NCBI RefSeq assembly: GCF_017308075.1
Contig: NZ_JAFKFX010000025.1
Span: 124,001-188,000 of the forward strand
DNA length: 64,000 nt
From: Allobosea sp.
GTDB taxonomy: Bacteria > Pseudomonadota > Alphaproteobacteria > Rhizobiales > Beijerinckiaceae
Direction: 5' to 3'
The notes beneath the pieces were generated by a model. That model saw only the letters and a list, made by a program, of their open reading frames with translations, was not told the origin of the DNA and searched no databases. Made by a program: the position numbers and the translations under genes. Of this stretch, positions 9,540 to 19,523 are shown piece by piece. Numbering within the stretch: the first letter of the stretch is position 1; the number at the start of each line of letters is the position of its first letter.

Positions 9540-10061
9540 TCAGCCGGCGACAGCAGTGTATTCTGTCTCGATCGAGGAGCTGTGGGCCTCGTGGTCGAAA
9601 CCGTAGATATGGATCGAGATCGCCTCGCCCGGTCCGCGATTCTGCATGCGGTGGATGTTCGGGCCGGTCGGTAGCATGCAGGCGACATAGCCGGCCTGCC
9701 GGTCATGTTCCTCGGTCGGCACCGCTCGGGCCGTGTCGACGGCGCGATACCAGGTTTCCGACACCGTGCCGGAGACGACGCCGAAGCAGCAGGAACAGTG
9801 ATGATCATGGATCGAGGTCGTCGCGCCCTCGGCCCAGACCATCGCCCAGACGCTGACGGCGTCGTTGCCGGCGAGAAGGTTGCGGGCATAGCCGCCGGGC
9901 TTGCGCAGCAGCGGCAAGCGCTGGACCAGATCGGGGATGGCGACGAGCTCGCGCAGGACATTGCGCGCAGCCGCCAGATAGTCGCGCGAACAGGTGCCCT
10001 CATGGGTCCGCAGATCGCGTAGCACCGCCCCGCGCCGCTCCTCGCTGAGGTAACCCTGCAT
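9540..10061 (-). CDS. cysteine dioxygenase, type I
   Basis: Non-haem iron cupin enzyme oxidising L-cysteine to cysteine sulfinate, 173 aa. The iron ligands are His85 and His87 in SIHDHHCSCCF and His137 in NIHRM, matching the three-His centre of mammalian CDO at nearly the same positions. Arg60 in YARNLL matches the carboxylate-binding Arg of true CDO; thiol dioxygenases for mercaptopropionate usually carry Gln there. Ser149, His151 and Tyr153 in AISIHIYGF match the S-H-Y triad, and Cys92 aligns with the cross-linking Cys. It is transcribed away from an Lrp/AsnC regulator, its probable controller. Confidence 0.88.
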   Translation of the reverse strand: MQGYLSEERRGAVLRDLRTHEGTCSRDYLAAARNVLRELVAIPDLVQRLPLLRKPGGYARNLLAGNDAVSVWAMVWAEGATTSIHDHHCSCCFGVVSGTVSETWYRAVDTARAVPTEEHDRQAGYVACMLPTGPNIHRMQNRGPGEAISIHIYGFDHEAHSSSIETEYTAVAG

Positions 10062-10244
10062 GTCCTGATCTCCCCGGTCTCGAACGCCGGGGCATGATAG
10101 GTCCGGCTCATGGGGAAGGATTTGCTACCTGACGCCAAAATCCATGAAAATTGAAAACTGATACCAATAATCAAACTGTAACGAGCATCAGATTCTCGCA
10201 CAGATAATTTCAGGCACGTTTCATTCCAGACTCGGAGAATTCCC
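10062..10244. promoter_or_regulatory. AT-rich divergent promoter region, cysteine dioxygenase / Lrp
   Basis: This 183-base gap is much richer in A and T (about 10135-10215) than its surroundings and lies between two divergent starts. Lrp/AsnC regulators usually bind degenerate AT-rich sites beside their own gene, so this is the likely operator. No crisp palindrome could be fixed by eye. Confidence 0.45.
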
Positions 10245-10724
10245 TTGGCCAAGCTCGACAGCTTCGATCTGCGCATCCTTGCGCTACTGCAGGCGGATGC
10301 GAGCCTGCCACTGGCCGACATCGCCGAAACCGTGGGGCTTTCCTCGACGCCCTGCTGGCGGCGCATCCAGAAGCTCGAAGCCGCCGGCTATATCCGGCGC
10401 CGCGTCGCAGTGCTCGACCGCGACAAGCTCAAGGCCGGGGTCACCGTCTTCATCGCGGTCAAGACCTCCAGGCATTCGATGGAATGGCTGGAGCGCTTCC
10501 ACACGGCGGTGCACGACCTGCCGGAAATCGTCGATTTCTACCGGATGAGCGGCGAGATCGACTATCTGCTCAAGGCCTATGTCTCGGACATCGCCGCCTA
10601 TGACGCGCTCTACAAGAAGCTGATCTCGCGCATCGACCTCAGCGACGTCACCTCGATGTTCGCCATGGAGGAACTGAAATCGACGACGGCAATCCCGCTC
10701 GGTTTCGCCGCCGAGGGGCGCTGA
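10245..10724 (+). CDS. Lrp/AsnC family transcriptional regulator
   Basis: 159-residue regulator. The N-terminal helix-turn-helix LDSFDLRILALLQADA then LPLADIAETVGLSSTPCWRR is typical. It is followed by the linker GYIRRRVAVLDR and a C-terminal RAM ligand-binding domain with a DLPEIVDFYRMSGEIDYLLK-like segment. The TTG start at 10245 is supported by GGAG about eight bases upstream. It is divergent from cysteine dioxygenase, which fits Lrp-type cysteine-responsive regulators that control cysteine breakdown (family knowledge). That it senses cysteine here is inference. Confidence 0.88.
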   Translation: MAKLDSFDLRILALLQADASLPLADIAETVGLSSTPCWRRIQKLEAAGYIRRRVAVLDRDKLKAGVTVFIAVKTSRHSMEWLERFHTAVHDLPEIVDFYRMSGEIDYLLKAYVSDIAAYDALYKKLISRIDLSDVTSMFAMEELKSTTAIPLGFAAEGR

Positions 10725-10731
10725 GCCCGGC

Positions 10732-11880
10732 TCAGGCCACCAGCCCGCCGGCAGCCGCAACCCGGCGCAGATGGTGCGGCGTGTCGCCGAACAGGCTCTC
10801 GATCATGGTCAGGCGCTTGAAATAGTGGGCGCCGATATACTCCATGGTCATGCCGATGCCGCCATGGAGCTGCACCGCCTCCTGCCCGACGAGGCGGCAG
10901 GAGCGGTTGATCTGGACCTTGGCCGCTGACAGCGCCGTGGCGCGCTCCTGCGCCTCGTCATGCTCGACCATCATCGCCGCGTAGAAGGCCATGGAACGGG
11001 CCTGTTCGAGCGCGATCAGCATGTCGACCGCCCGATGCTGCAGCACCTGGAAATTGCCGATCGGCATGCCGAACTGCGTGCGGGTCTTGAGATAGTCGAC
11101 GGTCAGGGCGTGCAGCGCCGCCATCGCGCCGACCGCCTCCGCGGCAAGCGCCGCGATCGCATGTTCGGAGAGGCGCTGCAGCACGGGCAGCCCCTTGCCC
11201 TCCTCCCCCAGCAGATCCGCATCGGCGACCCGCACCCCGGCAAAGCCGATCTCGGCCGCCCGCCCGCCATCCTGCGTCGGATAGCCCGTGATCCGCAGGC
11301 CCGGCGCATCGGCCGGCACCAGGAACAGGCTGATGCCCTGCGCATCGCGGCGCGCACCGGAGGTGCGAGCGCTGACCACCAGGAGCCCGGCACTGTCGCC
11401 ACTGAGCACGACGCTCTTGGCGCCATCCAGCACATAGCCGCCCTCGACCTTGCGTGCCGTCATGGCGATGTCGTTAAGATCGTAGCGCGCCTGTTTCTCG
11501 GTCTGCGCCAGAGCGAGCCGCAGCGAGCCGTCGACCACGGCCGGGATCAGCCGCTGCTTCTGCTCGGCCGAGCCGGCGAGCCGCAGGGCGGCGCCGCCGA
11601 GCACCACGCTCGCAAGGTAAGGCTCCAGCGCCAGCCCCTTGCCGAGCGCCTCCATCACCACCAGCGTCTCGACCGGCCCGCCGCCGAAACCGCCCTCGGC
11701 CTCGCTGAACGGAATCCCCAGAAGGCCCATCTCGGCGAATTGCGCCCAGCCCCGCTCGGAGAAGCCGAGCGGCTCGCGGGCGAGCTTCTGGCGCGTCTCC
11801 ACCGAAGGGTAACTCGCCGCGATCAGCCGCTCGACGCCGTCCTTTAGCTGCGCCTGTTCGGGGGAGAGGTCGAAATCCAT
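10732..11880 (-). CDS. pimD: acyl-CoA dehydrogenase, pimeloyl-CoA dehydrogenase small-subunit type
   Basis: FAD-dependent acyl-CoA dehydrogenase, 382 aa, starting MDFDLSPEQAQLKDGVERL. A longer frame runs upstream into a repeat element and is rejected. It lacks some landmarks of the large subunit and closes with QEAVQLHGGIGMTMEYIGAH, as in PimD-like proteins. It is the last gene of a minus-strand set in the order pimF, pimB, pimC, pimD, as in Rhodopseudomonas palustris, where PimC and PimD together dehydrogenate pimeloyl-CoA and other dicarboxyl-CoAs. A repeat separates it from pimC, so co-transcription is probable but not certain. Confidence 0.75.
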   Translation of the reverse strand: MDFDLSPEQAQLKDGVERLIAASYPSVETRQKLAREPLGFSERGWAQFAEMGLLGIPFSEAEGGFGGGPVETLVVMEALGKGLALEPYLASVVLGGAALRLAGSAEQKQRLIPAVVDGSLRLALAQTEKQARYDLNDIAMTARKVEGGYVLDGAKSVVLSGDSAGLLVVSARTSGARRDAQGISLFLVPADAPGLRITGYPTQDGGRAAEIGFAGVRVADADLLGEEGKGLPVLQRLSEHAIAALAAEAVGAMAALHALTVDYLKTRTQFGMPIGNFQVLQHRAVDMLIALEQARSMAFYAAMMVEHDEAQERATALSAAKVQINRSCRLVGQEAVQLHGGIGMTMEYIGAHYFKRLTMIESLFGDTPHHLRRVAAAGGLVA

Positions 11881-11921
11881 GGTGCGTCTCTTCGGTTCGC
11901 AGCGCAGTCGTCCCATCCGCA

Positions 11922-12019
11922 CCGTCATCCCGGACAAGCGGCAAAGCCGCGCCGCTCCGGGATCCATCGCAGGGCGTCGGCGCCCTAGTATGGATCCCGG
12001 CTCAGGCCCGGGATGACGG
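11922..12019. repeat. nested palindromic intergenic repeat
   Basis: The outer arms CCGTCATCCCGG (11922-11933) and CCGGGATGACGG (12008-12019) are exact reverse complements. The inner arms CCGGGATCCAT (11957-11967) and ATGGATCCCGG (11990-12000) pair as well. The whole element of 98 bases can fold as a long stem. This is a REP-like element of a kind common between genes in Bosea, Bradyrhizobium and relatives. Confidence 0.8.
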
Positions 12020-12048
12020 CGGCGGATAGCAAGGGGTCGAGCCCATCG

Positions 12049-13245
12049 TCACAAGCCCAGCACCGCCTTGGCGATGATGTTCTTCTGGATCTCGTTCGAG
12101 CCGCCATAGATCGAGACCTTGCGGTTGTTGAAATAGCTAGCGGCGGCCGCATCGGCCCAGTCATGGTCGAAGGGCCAGTCATTGGTCGGCTCGGCGCCGC
12201 GTTCCGGCGCCGCCAGCGCGAAGGGGCCGGCGACTTCGAGCAGGAGCTCCGTCGTCGCCTGCTGCAATTGCGAGCCCTTGATCTTGAGGATCGAGGAGGC
12301 CGGGTCCGGCCTGCCCGGGTCGCGCGCCTGTGCGGCGACGACCCGCATCTGGGTGATCTCCAGCGCCTTCAGTTCGATCTCGACGTCGGCGAAGCGCTCG
12401 CGGAAGTCGCGATCATCCCACATCGTGCCCTCACCCGCCGGCATCTCCTGCGCGAGACGCTTGATCCTTGCCATGCGCTCCTTGGAGAGGCCGATGCGGG
12501 CAATGCCCGTGCGCTCATTGGCGAGCAGGAACTTGGCATAGTCCCAGCCCTTGTTCTCCTCGCCGACGAGGTTCTCGGCGGGCACCCTGACCTTGTCGAA
12601 GAAGACCTCGTTGACCTCGTGCCGGCCTTCCAGCGTGATGATCGGCCGCAAGCTGATGCCCGGCGTCTTCATGTCGATCAGCAGGAAGGAGATACCGGCC
12701 TGCTTCTTCGCCGCCGGATCGGTCCTGACCAGGCAGAAGATCCAGTCGGCATGCTGGCCGAGCGTCGTCCAGGTCTTCTGCCCGTCGACGATGTAGTGGT
12801 CGCCCTCGCGCACCGCTCTGGTCTTGAGCGAGGCAAGGTCGGAGCCGGCGCCGGGCTCGGAAAAGCCCTGGCACCACCAGTCGTCGAGATTGGCGATGCG
12901 GGCGAGGTGGCGCTCCTTCTGCGCCTGCGAGCCGAAGGCGGCGATCACCGGCCCGACCATGTAGCAGTTGAACTGCTGCGGCAGCGGCACGGCGGCGAGC
13001 AGCATCTCCTCGGTGAAGATGTAGCGCTGGATCGCCGTCCAACCCTGCCCGCCCCATTCTCTCGGCCAGTGCGGCACCGCCCAGCCCCTGGCGTTCATGA
13101 TCCGCTGCGAGGTGACATAGTCCTCGCGTGAGAGCCCGCGCCCCTCCGAGACCTTGCGCCGGATCTCGGCCGGGATCTCATGGCGGAAGAACTGGCGCAC
13201 CTCGTCGCGGAAGGCCAGCTCCTCGGGCGTGAAGCGCAGGTCCAT
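12049..13245 (-). CDS. pimC: acyl-CoA dehydrogenase, pimeloyl-CoA dehydrogenase large-subunit type
   Basis: FAD-dependent dehydrogenase, 398 aa, full length. GFSEPGAGSDLASLKT (about 117-132) is the FAD/substrate signature, and the C-terminus SIYGGSNEIQKNIIAKAVLGL-like ending is the second family signature. The ATG is preceded by GGGAGGT. It works with the small-subunit paralogue downstream, introducing the 2,3 double bond into a long or dicarboxylic acyl-CoA. The assignment to dicarboxylates rests on gene order, not on a residue I can point to. Confidence 0.8.
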   Translation of the reverse strand: MDLRFTPEELAFRDEVRQFFRHEIPAEIRRKVSEGRGLSREDYVTSQRIMNARGWAVPHWPREWGGQGWTAIQRYIFTEEMLLAAVPLPQQFNCYMVGPVIAAFGSQAQKERHLARIANLDDWWCQGFSEPGAGSDLASLKTRAVREGDHYIVDGQKTWTTLGQHADWIFCLVRTDPAAKKQAGISFLLIDMKTPGISLRPIITLEGRHEVNEVFFDKVRVPAENLVGEENKGWDYAKFLLANERTGIARIGLSKERMARIKRLAQEMPAGEGTMWDDRDFRERFADVEIELKALEITQMRVVAAQARDPGRPDPASSILKIKGSQLQQATTELLLEVAGPFALAAPERGAEPTNDWPFDHDWADAAAASYFNNRKVSIYGGSNEIQKNIIAKAVLGL

Positions 13246-13320
13246 GGGTACCTCCCGTCATTCTCAGGCGAAGCGAAGCGCAGACCCGGGAATCTCGTGA
13301 CGCAAATGCTGGTTTCCGAG

Positions 13321-13343
13321 ATGGTCGGGTCGGGTCCGACCAT
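13321..13343. repeat. hairpin within an intergenic repeat
   Basis: ATGGTCGG (13321-13328) pairs with CCGACCAT (13336-13343). It sits in a 107-base gap between the thiolase gene and pimC that also holds a CATTCTCAGGCGAAGCGAAG stretch, a dispersed repeat motif in related genomes. It could act as a mRNA stabiliser or weak terminator inside the operon. Confidence 0.6.
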
Positions 13344-13352
13344 GACGCTCGC

Positions 13353-14537
13353 TTACGAATTGATCTCGAACAGCCCGGCGCAGCCCATGCCGCCGGCGAC
13401 GCACATGGTGACGACGGCATAGCGCGCCTTGCGCCGGCGGCCCTCGAGCAGCGCATGGCCGACGAGCCGCGCCCCGCTCATGCCGAAGGGATGGCCGATC
13501 GCGATCGCGCCGCCATTGACGTTGACCTTCTCGGGATCGATGCCGAGCTTGTCGCGGCAATAAAGCGACTGCGAGGCGAAGGCCTCGTTCAGCTCCCAGA
13601 GGTCGATGTCGGAGACCTTGAGACCGTTGCGTTCGAGCAGGCGCGGCACCGCGAAGACCGGGCCGATGCCCATCTCGTCGGGCTCGCAGCCGGCGGCGGC
13701 AAAACCGCGGAAGATGCCGAGCGGCTCCAGCCCGCGGCGCTTCGCCTCCTGCGCCGACATCACCACGCTGGCCGAGGCGCCGTCCGAAAGCTGGCTGGCA
13801 TTGCCGGCGGTGACGAACTGATCCTCGCCGCGCACCGGCTTCAGCTTGGCGAGCGCTTCCAGCGTCGTGTCCGGCCGGTTGCCCTCATCCTTCGCCAGCG
13901 TCACCGCCTCCTGGCGGACGTCGCCGGTCGCCTTGTCGGTCACCGCCATCACCGCGGTCATCGGCACGATCTCGTCGTCGAAGAGCCTGCGCTGCTGGGC
14001 GGCGGCGGTGCGGCGCTGGCTTTCCAGCGAGAAGACGTCCTGCGCCTCGCGCGAAATGCCATAGCGTTGCGCGACATTATCGGCGGTCTCGATCATCGTC
14101 GTGTAGATTGAGGGCTTATTGGCGGTCAGCCAGTCGTTCAGCGCCAGCTCGCGCCTCGTCACCGGCTGCACGAGGCTGATCGACTCGACGCCGCCGCCGA
14201 CCGCGACCGGCACGCCGTCCATCACGACGCGCCGCGCCGCATGGGCGATCGCCTCCAGCCCGGAGGCGCAGAAGCGGCTGACCGTGACGCCGGCCGACTG
14301 TACCGGAATCCCGGCGACCAGCGCGGCATGGCGCGCGACGTTCAGCCCCGTCGCGGCTTCCGGATAGCCGCAACCCATCACGACTTCCTCGACCGCCTCC
14401 GGCTCGAGCTTCGCCCGCGCCATGGCATGGCGGATCGCATGGGCGGCCATGTCGGCGCCCCGCACCTGGTTGAAGGCGCCGCGATGGGCCTTGCCGATCG
14501 GCGTGCGGGCAGTCGAGACGATGACGGCTTCGGTCAT
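13353..14537 (-). CDS. pimB: acetyl-CoA acyltransferase (thiolase)
   Basis: Thiolytic cleavage of 3-ketoacyl-CoA, 394 aa. The acyl-accepting Cys90 is in [32 protein letters not shown] carries the catalytic His, and [13 protein letters not shown] near the end carries the second catalytic Cys. All three thiolase signatures are intact. It sits between the bifunctional hydratase/dehydrogenase and the acyl-CoA dehydrogenase pair, matching the pimB place in pimFBCD. It closes each beta-oxidation round, releasing acetyl-CoA. Confidence 0.88.
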   Translation of the reverse strand: MTEAVIVSTARTPIGKAHRGAFNQVRGADMAAHAIRHAMARAKLEPEAVEEVVMGCGYPEAATGLNVARHAALVAGIPVQSAGVTVSRFCASGLEAIAHAARRVVMDGVPVAVGGGVESISLVQPVTRRELALNDWLTANKPSIYTTMIETADNVAQRYGISREAQDVFSLESQRRTAAAQQRRLFDDEIVPMTAVMAVTDKATGDVRQEAVTLAKDEGNRPDTTLEALAKLKPVRGEDQFVTAGNASQLSDGASASVVMSAQEAKRRGLEPLGIFRGFAAAGCEPDEMGIGPVFAVPRLLERNGLKVSDIDLWELNEAFASQSLYCRDKLGIDPEKVNVNGGAIAIGHPFGMSGARLVGHALLEGRRRKARYAVVTMCVAGGMGCAGLFEINS

Positions 14538-14603
14538 GGCGCTGGGGTGTCCTCTATCGATGATCTGATCTGTCTTCGTCCGAACGGCCGACAGAAATGC
14601 CTT

Positions 14604-16679
<2,076 letters not shown>

Positions 16680-16812
16680 CTGCGGGCTCCCCCGAATCTC
16701 GCGCACGTTCCGCCAAGCGGAATGTTCTTCTGTAGGTTTCCCTGCTAGGGACCCGGCCGCACCCGCTCTTGTCAAGCTCGCATCGGCGTCGCAATTTCGA
16801 AAGGCGCGCTTC

Positions 16813-16829
16813 ATTCTGCTATGCAGAAT
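16813..16829. promoter_or_regulatory. 17-bp perfect palindrome, candidate IclR operator
   Basis: ATTCTGC (16813-16819), TAT, then GCAGAAT (16823-16829). It lies in the divergent gap between pimF (start 16679) and the nitronate monooxygenase gene (start 16919). An IclR-family regulator is encoded 1.9 kb downstream in the same cluster. IclR proteins bind short palindromes of this size (family knowledge); the link is inference. Confidence 0.6.
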
Positions 16830-16918
16830 AACGTCTGGCAGTGCTTGACCGCCCGCGACCGCTCGAACATCGTCGGCCCCGGTCGACCCACTGCAACGCC
16901 TGCCTAAGAGCCGTCCGC

Positions 16919-17869
16919 ATGTCCCTCCCGCCTGGCCTCGCGCAATCGCTCTCGCTGCCGGTGATCGGCTCGCCGATGTTCATCGTCTCCGGCCCGGAAC
17001 TGGTGATCGCGCAATGCCTCAACGGCGTGGTCGGCTCGTTCCCGGCGCTCAATGCCCGTCCAGCCGACCAGCTCGACATCTGGCTGACGCGCATCAAGGC
17101 CGAGCTCGCCGCCGCCAAGGCAGCCGACCCCGCCCGCAAGATCGCGCCCTTCGCCGTCAACCAGATCGTCCACGCCTCTAACGACCGGCTCCAGCACGAC
17201 ATGGAAGCCTGCGTCCGCCATCAGGTGCCGATCGTCATCACCTCGCTGCGTGCGCCCGATGCGGTGGTCAAGGCGGTCCACTCCTATGGCGGCCTCGTCT
17301 TCCATGACGTGACCACGATCCGCCATGCGGAAAAGGCGCTGGAGGCCGGCGTCGACGGGCTGATCCTGGTCTGCGCCGGCGCCGGCGGCCATGCCGGCAC
17401 GCTGTCGCCCTTCGCTCTCGTCGGCGAGGTCCGGCGCTTCTATGACGGCCCGATCATCCTGTCGGGCGCGATCGCCAGCGGCGGCGCCATCCTGGCGGCG
17501 CAGGCGATGGGGGCAGACCTCGCCTATATCGGCACCCGCTTCATCGCGACCCGGGAGGCGAACGCCGCCGAGGGCTACAAGGAGATGATCGTCGGCGCCT
17601 CGGCCGCCGACATCGTCTACACCCCCTATTTCACCGGCGTGCCCGGCAATTACCTCAAGCCGAGCATCGCGGCTCAGGGGCTGGACCCCGACGACCTGCC
17701 CCATGCCGACAAGAGCAAGATGAGCTTCGGCTCCGGCTCGGCCAAGGCCTGGCGCGACATCTGGGGCTCCGGCCAGGGCGTCGGCCTGATCGACGACGCC
17801 CCGCCCGTGGCCGAGGTGATCGCCCGCCTGAAGAGCGAATACGAGCAGGCGAGGGCCCGCCTGCTCTGA
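16919..17869 (+). CDS. nitronate monooxygenase family flavoprotein
   Basis: TIM-barrel FMN protein of the nitronate monooxygenase / 2-nitropropane dioxygenase family, 316 aa. LPVIGSPMFIVSGPELVIAQ opens the barrel. LILVCAGAGGHAG (about 149-161) and GAIASGGAILAAQAMGADLAYIGTRF-like segments bind FMN phosphate. The start at ATG 16919 matches the family beginning; a GTG at 16841 in the promoter palindrome region is the longer alternative. It leads a run with an enoyl-CoA hydratase, IclR regulator and CoA-transferase, opposite the pim-like operon. Its role in acyl-CoA catabolism is unclear; some members act as enoyl reductases. Confidence 0.85.
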   Translation: MSLPPGLAQSLSLPVIGSPMFIVSGPELVIAQCLNGVVGSFPALNARPADQLDIWLTRIKAELAAAKAADPARKIAPFAVNQIVHASNDRLQHDMEACVRHQVPIVITSLRAPDAVVKAVHSYGGLVFHDVTTIRHAEKALEAGVDGLILVCAGAGGHAGTLSPFALVGEVRRFYDGPIILSGAIASGGAILAAQAMGADLAYIGTRFIATREANAAEGYKEMIVGASAADIVYTPYFTGVPGNYLKPSIAAQGLDPDDLPHADKSKMSFGSGSAKAWRDIWGSGQGVGLIDDAPPVAEVIARLKSEYEQARARLL

Positions 17870-17935
17870 CCGATACCGGACTGCGGTTGCCGGATTTCCA
17901 CCCCTGCCCGGCCCTTTGAAAAAGAGAACAGGACA

Positions 17936-18688
17936 ATGACCGAGACGGTGCTGACCGAAGACGTTGCCGAGGGCGTTCGGCAGATCACCATGAACCGGCC
18001 GGACCGGCGCAATGCGCTCGACCGGGCAACCTATCAGGGCCTGATCGACGCGCTCGCCGCCGCCGATGCCGATGCGGGCGTCCGCGCCATCGTCCTGACC
18101 GGTGCCGGCGGCTGCTTCACCAGCGGCAACGACATCAAGGATTTCGCCGCCGCGGCCGCCACCGGCGTCGGGGCGCGCATCGCCATCGACTTCCTCGGCG
18201 CGATCTCGACCACGAAGAAGCCGATCGTCGCCGCGGTCGAGGGCTTCGCCGTCGGCATCGGCACGACCATGCTGCTGCATTGCGACCTCGCCTTCGCCGG
18301 CAAGGGCGCGAGCTTCCGCCTGCCTTTCGTCGCGCTCGGCCTCTGCCCGGAGGGCGGATCGAGCTATCTCCTGCCGCTAATCGCCGGCTCCAAGCGCGCC
18401 GCCGAACTCCTGATGCTCGGCGAGGTCTTCAGCCCGGAGGTGGCGCAGGAGGCCGGTCTCCTCAACGCCGTCACCGAAGCCGGCGAGGCGCTCCCCTTGG
18501 CGGTCGAGAAGGCGAAGGCGCTCGCCGCCCTGCCACCGCAATCCGTCGCGCTGACCAAGATGCTGCTGAAGCGCGGCAGCGCCGCCGCAACCGCCGAGAC
18601 CATCGCCACCGAAGCCCGCCATTTCGGCGAGCGCCTGATGTCGGCCGAAGCGCAGGCCGCCTTCGCCGCCTTCCTGATGAAGCGCTGA
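17936..18688 (+). CDS. enoyl-CoA hydratase/isomerase family protein
   Basis: Crotonase-fold protein, 250 aa. [18 protein letters not shown] (about 58-75) and [21 protein letters not shown] (about 99-119) form the oxyanion hole and CoA site. The catalytic Glu pair of classical hydratases is not obvious; [17 protein letters not shown] has Glu at the second position, as in several isomerase-like members. AGGA precedes the ATG. It is the second gene of the run led by the nitronate monooxygenase, with a 66-base gap, and IclR follows four bases after its stop. It likely hydrates or isomerises an enoyl-CoA intermediate. Confidence 0.85.
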   Translation: MTETVLTEDVAEGVRQITMNRPDRRNALDRATYQGLIDALAAADADAGVRAIVLTGAGGCFTSGNDIKDFAAAAATGVGARIAIDFLGAISTTKKPIVAAVEGFAVGIGTTMLLHCDLAFAGKGASFRLPFVALGLCPEGGSSYLLPLIAGSKRAAELLMLGEVFSPEVAQEAGLLNAVTEAGEALPLAVEKAKALAALPPQSVALTKMLLKRGSAAATAETIATEARHFGERLMSAEAQAAFAAFLMKR

Positions 18689-18692
18689 GGCG

Positions 18693-19523
18693 ATGCCCGC
18701 GGCCGCTCCTCAGCAGCGCGCAAGGCCCGGGCGGCCGGCGCGCACGGCTGCGAGCGAGGCGGGCGAGGAGCGGCATTTCATCACGGCGCTGGCGCGTGGG
18801 CTCGAACTGCTTTCCTGCTTCCGGCGCGGCGAGGAGGCGCTCGCCAATTCCGAGATCGCCCGGCGCTGCGGCCTCGCGCGCTCGACGGTCTCGCGCCTGA
18901 CCCATACGCTGACCCGGCTCGGCTATCTCCAGGCCATGCCGGAAAGCGGCAGCTACCGGCTCGGCACCGCGACGATCGCGCTCGGTGCCACCGCCCTCGC
19001 CGGGCTCGACGTGCGTCGCATCGCCCGGCCCGGCATGCGCGAGCTCGCCGCCTTCTCCAACGCCTCGGTCGGCCTCGGCGTCCGCGACCGGCTCGGCATG
19101 CGCTATGTCGAATGCTGCCGCGGCGAGGCGGCGATCGCGCTCAACATCGATGTCGGCTCGCGGCTCTCGCTCTGCCGCAGCGCCATGGGCCGGGCCTATC
19201 TCGCTATCTGCGACGAGGCCGAGCGCGAGGCGATCCTCGAAGATGTGCGCTCGGTCGACGAGACCGCCTGGCCGCGCCTGCGCGAAGGCGTCGAGCGGGC
19301 GTTGGCCGAATACCGCGAGACCGGCTGCGTACGCTCCTTCGGCGAATGGCAGCCGACAGTGAGCTCGATCGCGGTTGGCTTCCGCCCCGGCGGCGGCCTG
19401 CCGCCGATGTCGATCAATTGCGGCGCGCCGACCGTCATCCTCGACGAGGGCTTCCTGCTCGATGAGGTGCGCCCGCGCCTGATCGCCTTCGCCGCCGGCC
19501 TGGAAGGCGTGATGGGCTCATGA
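18693..19523 (+). CDS. IclR family transcriptional regulator
   Basis: 276 aa. A basic Ala-rich N-terminal arm of about 25 residues precedes the winged helix-turn-helix (LANSEIARRCGLARSTVSRL, about 51-70), followed by LGYLQAMPESGSYRLG. The C-terminal effector domain carries SRLSLCRSAMGRAYLA and closes with an LAAFAAG-like helix. The gene overlaps the CoA-transferase start by four bases (ATGA), so regulator and enzyme are co-translated. The likely target is the palindrome at 16813-16829, controlling both divergent operons. An acyl or dicarboxylate effector is inferred from context only. Confidence 0.88.
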   Translation: MPAAAPQQRARPGRPARTAASEAGEERHFITALARGLELLSCFRRGEEALANSEIARRCGLARSTVSRLTHTLTRLGYLQAMPESGSYRLGTATIALGATALAGLDVRRIARPGMRELAAFSNASVGLGVRDRLGMRYVECCRGEAAIALNIDVGSRLSLCRSAMGRAYLAICDEAEREAILEDVRSVDETAWPRLREGVERALAEYRETGCVRSFGEWQPTVSSIAVGFRPGGGLPPMSINCGAPTVILDEGFLLDEVRPRLIAFAAGLEGVMGS

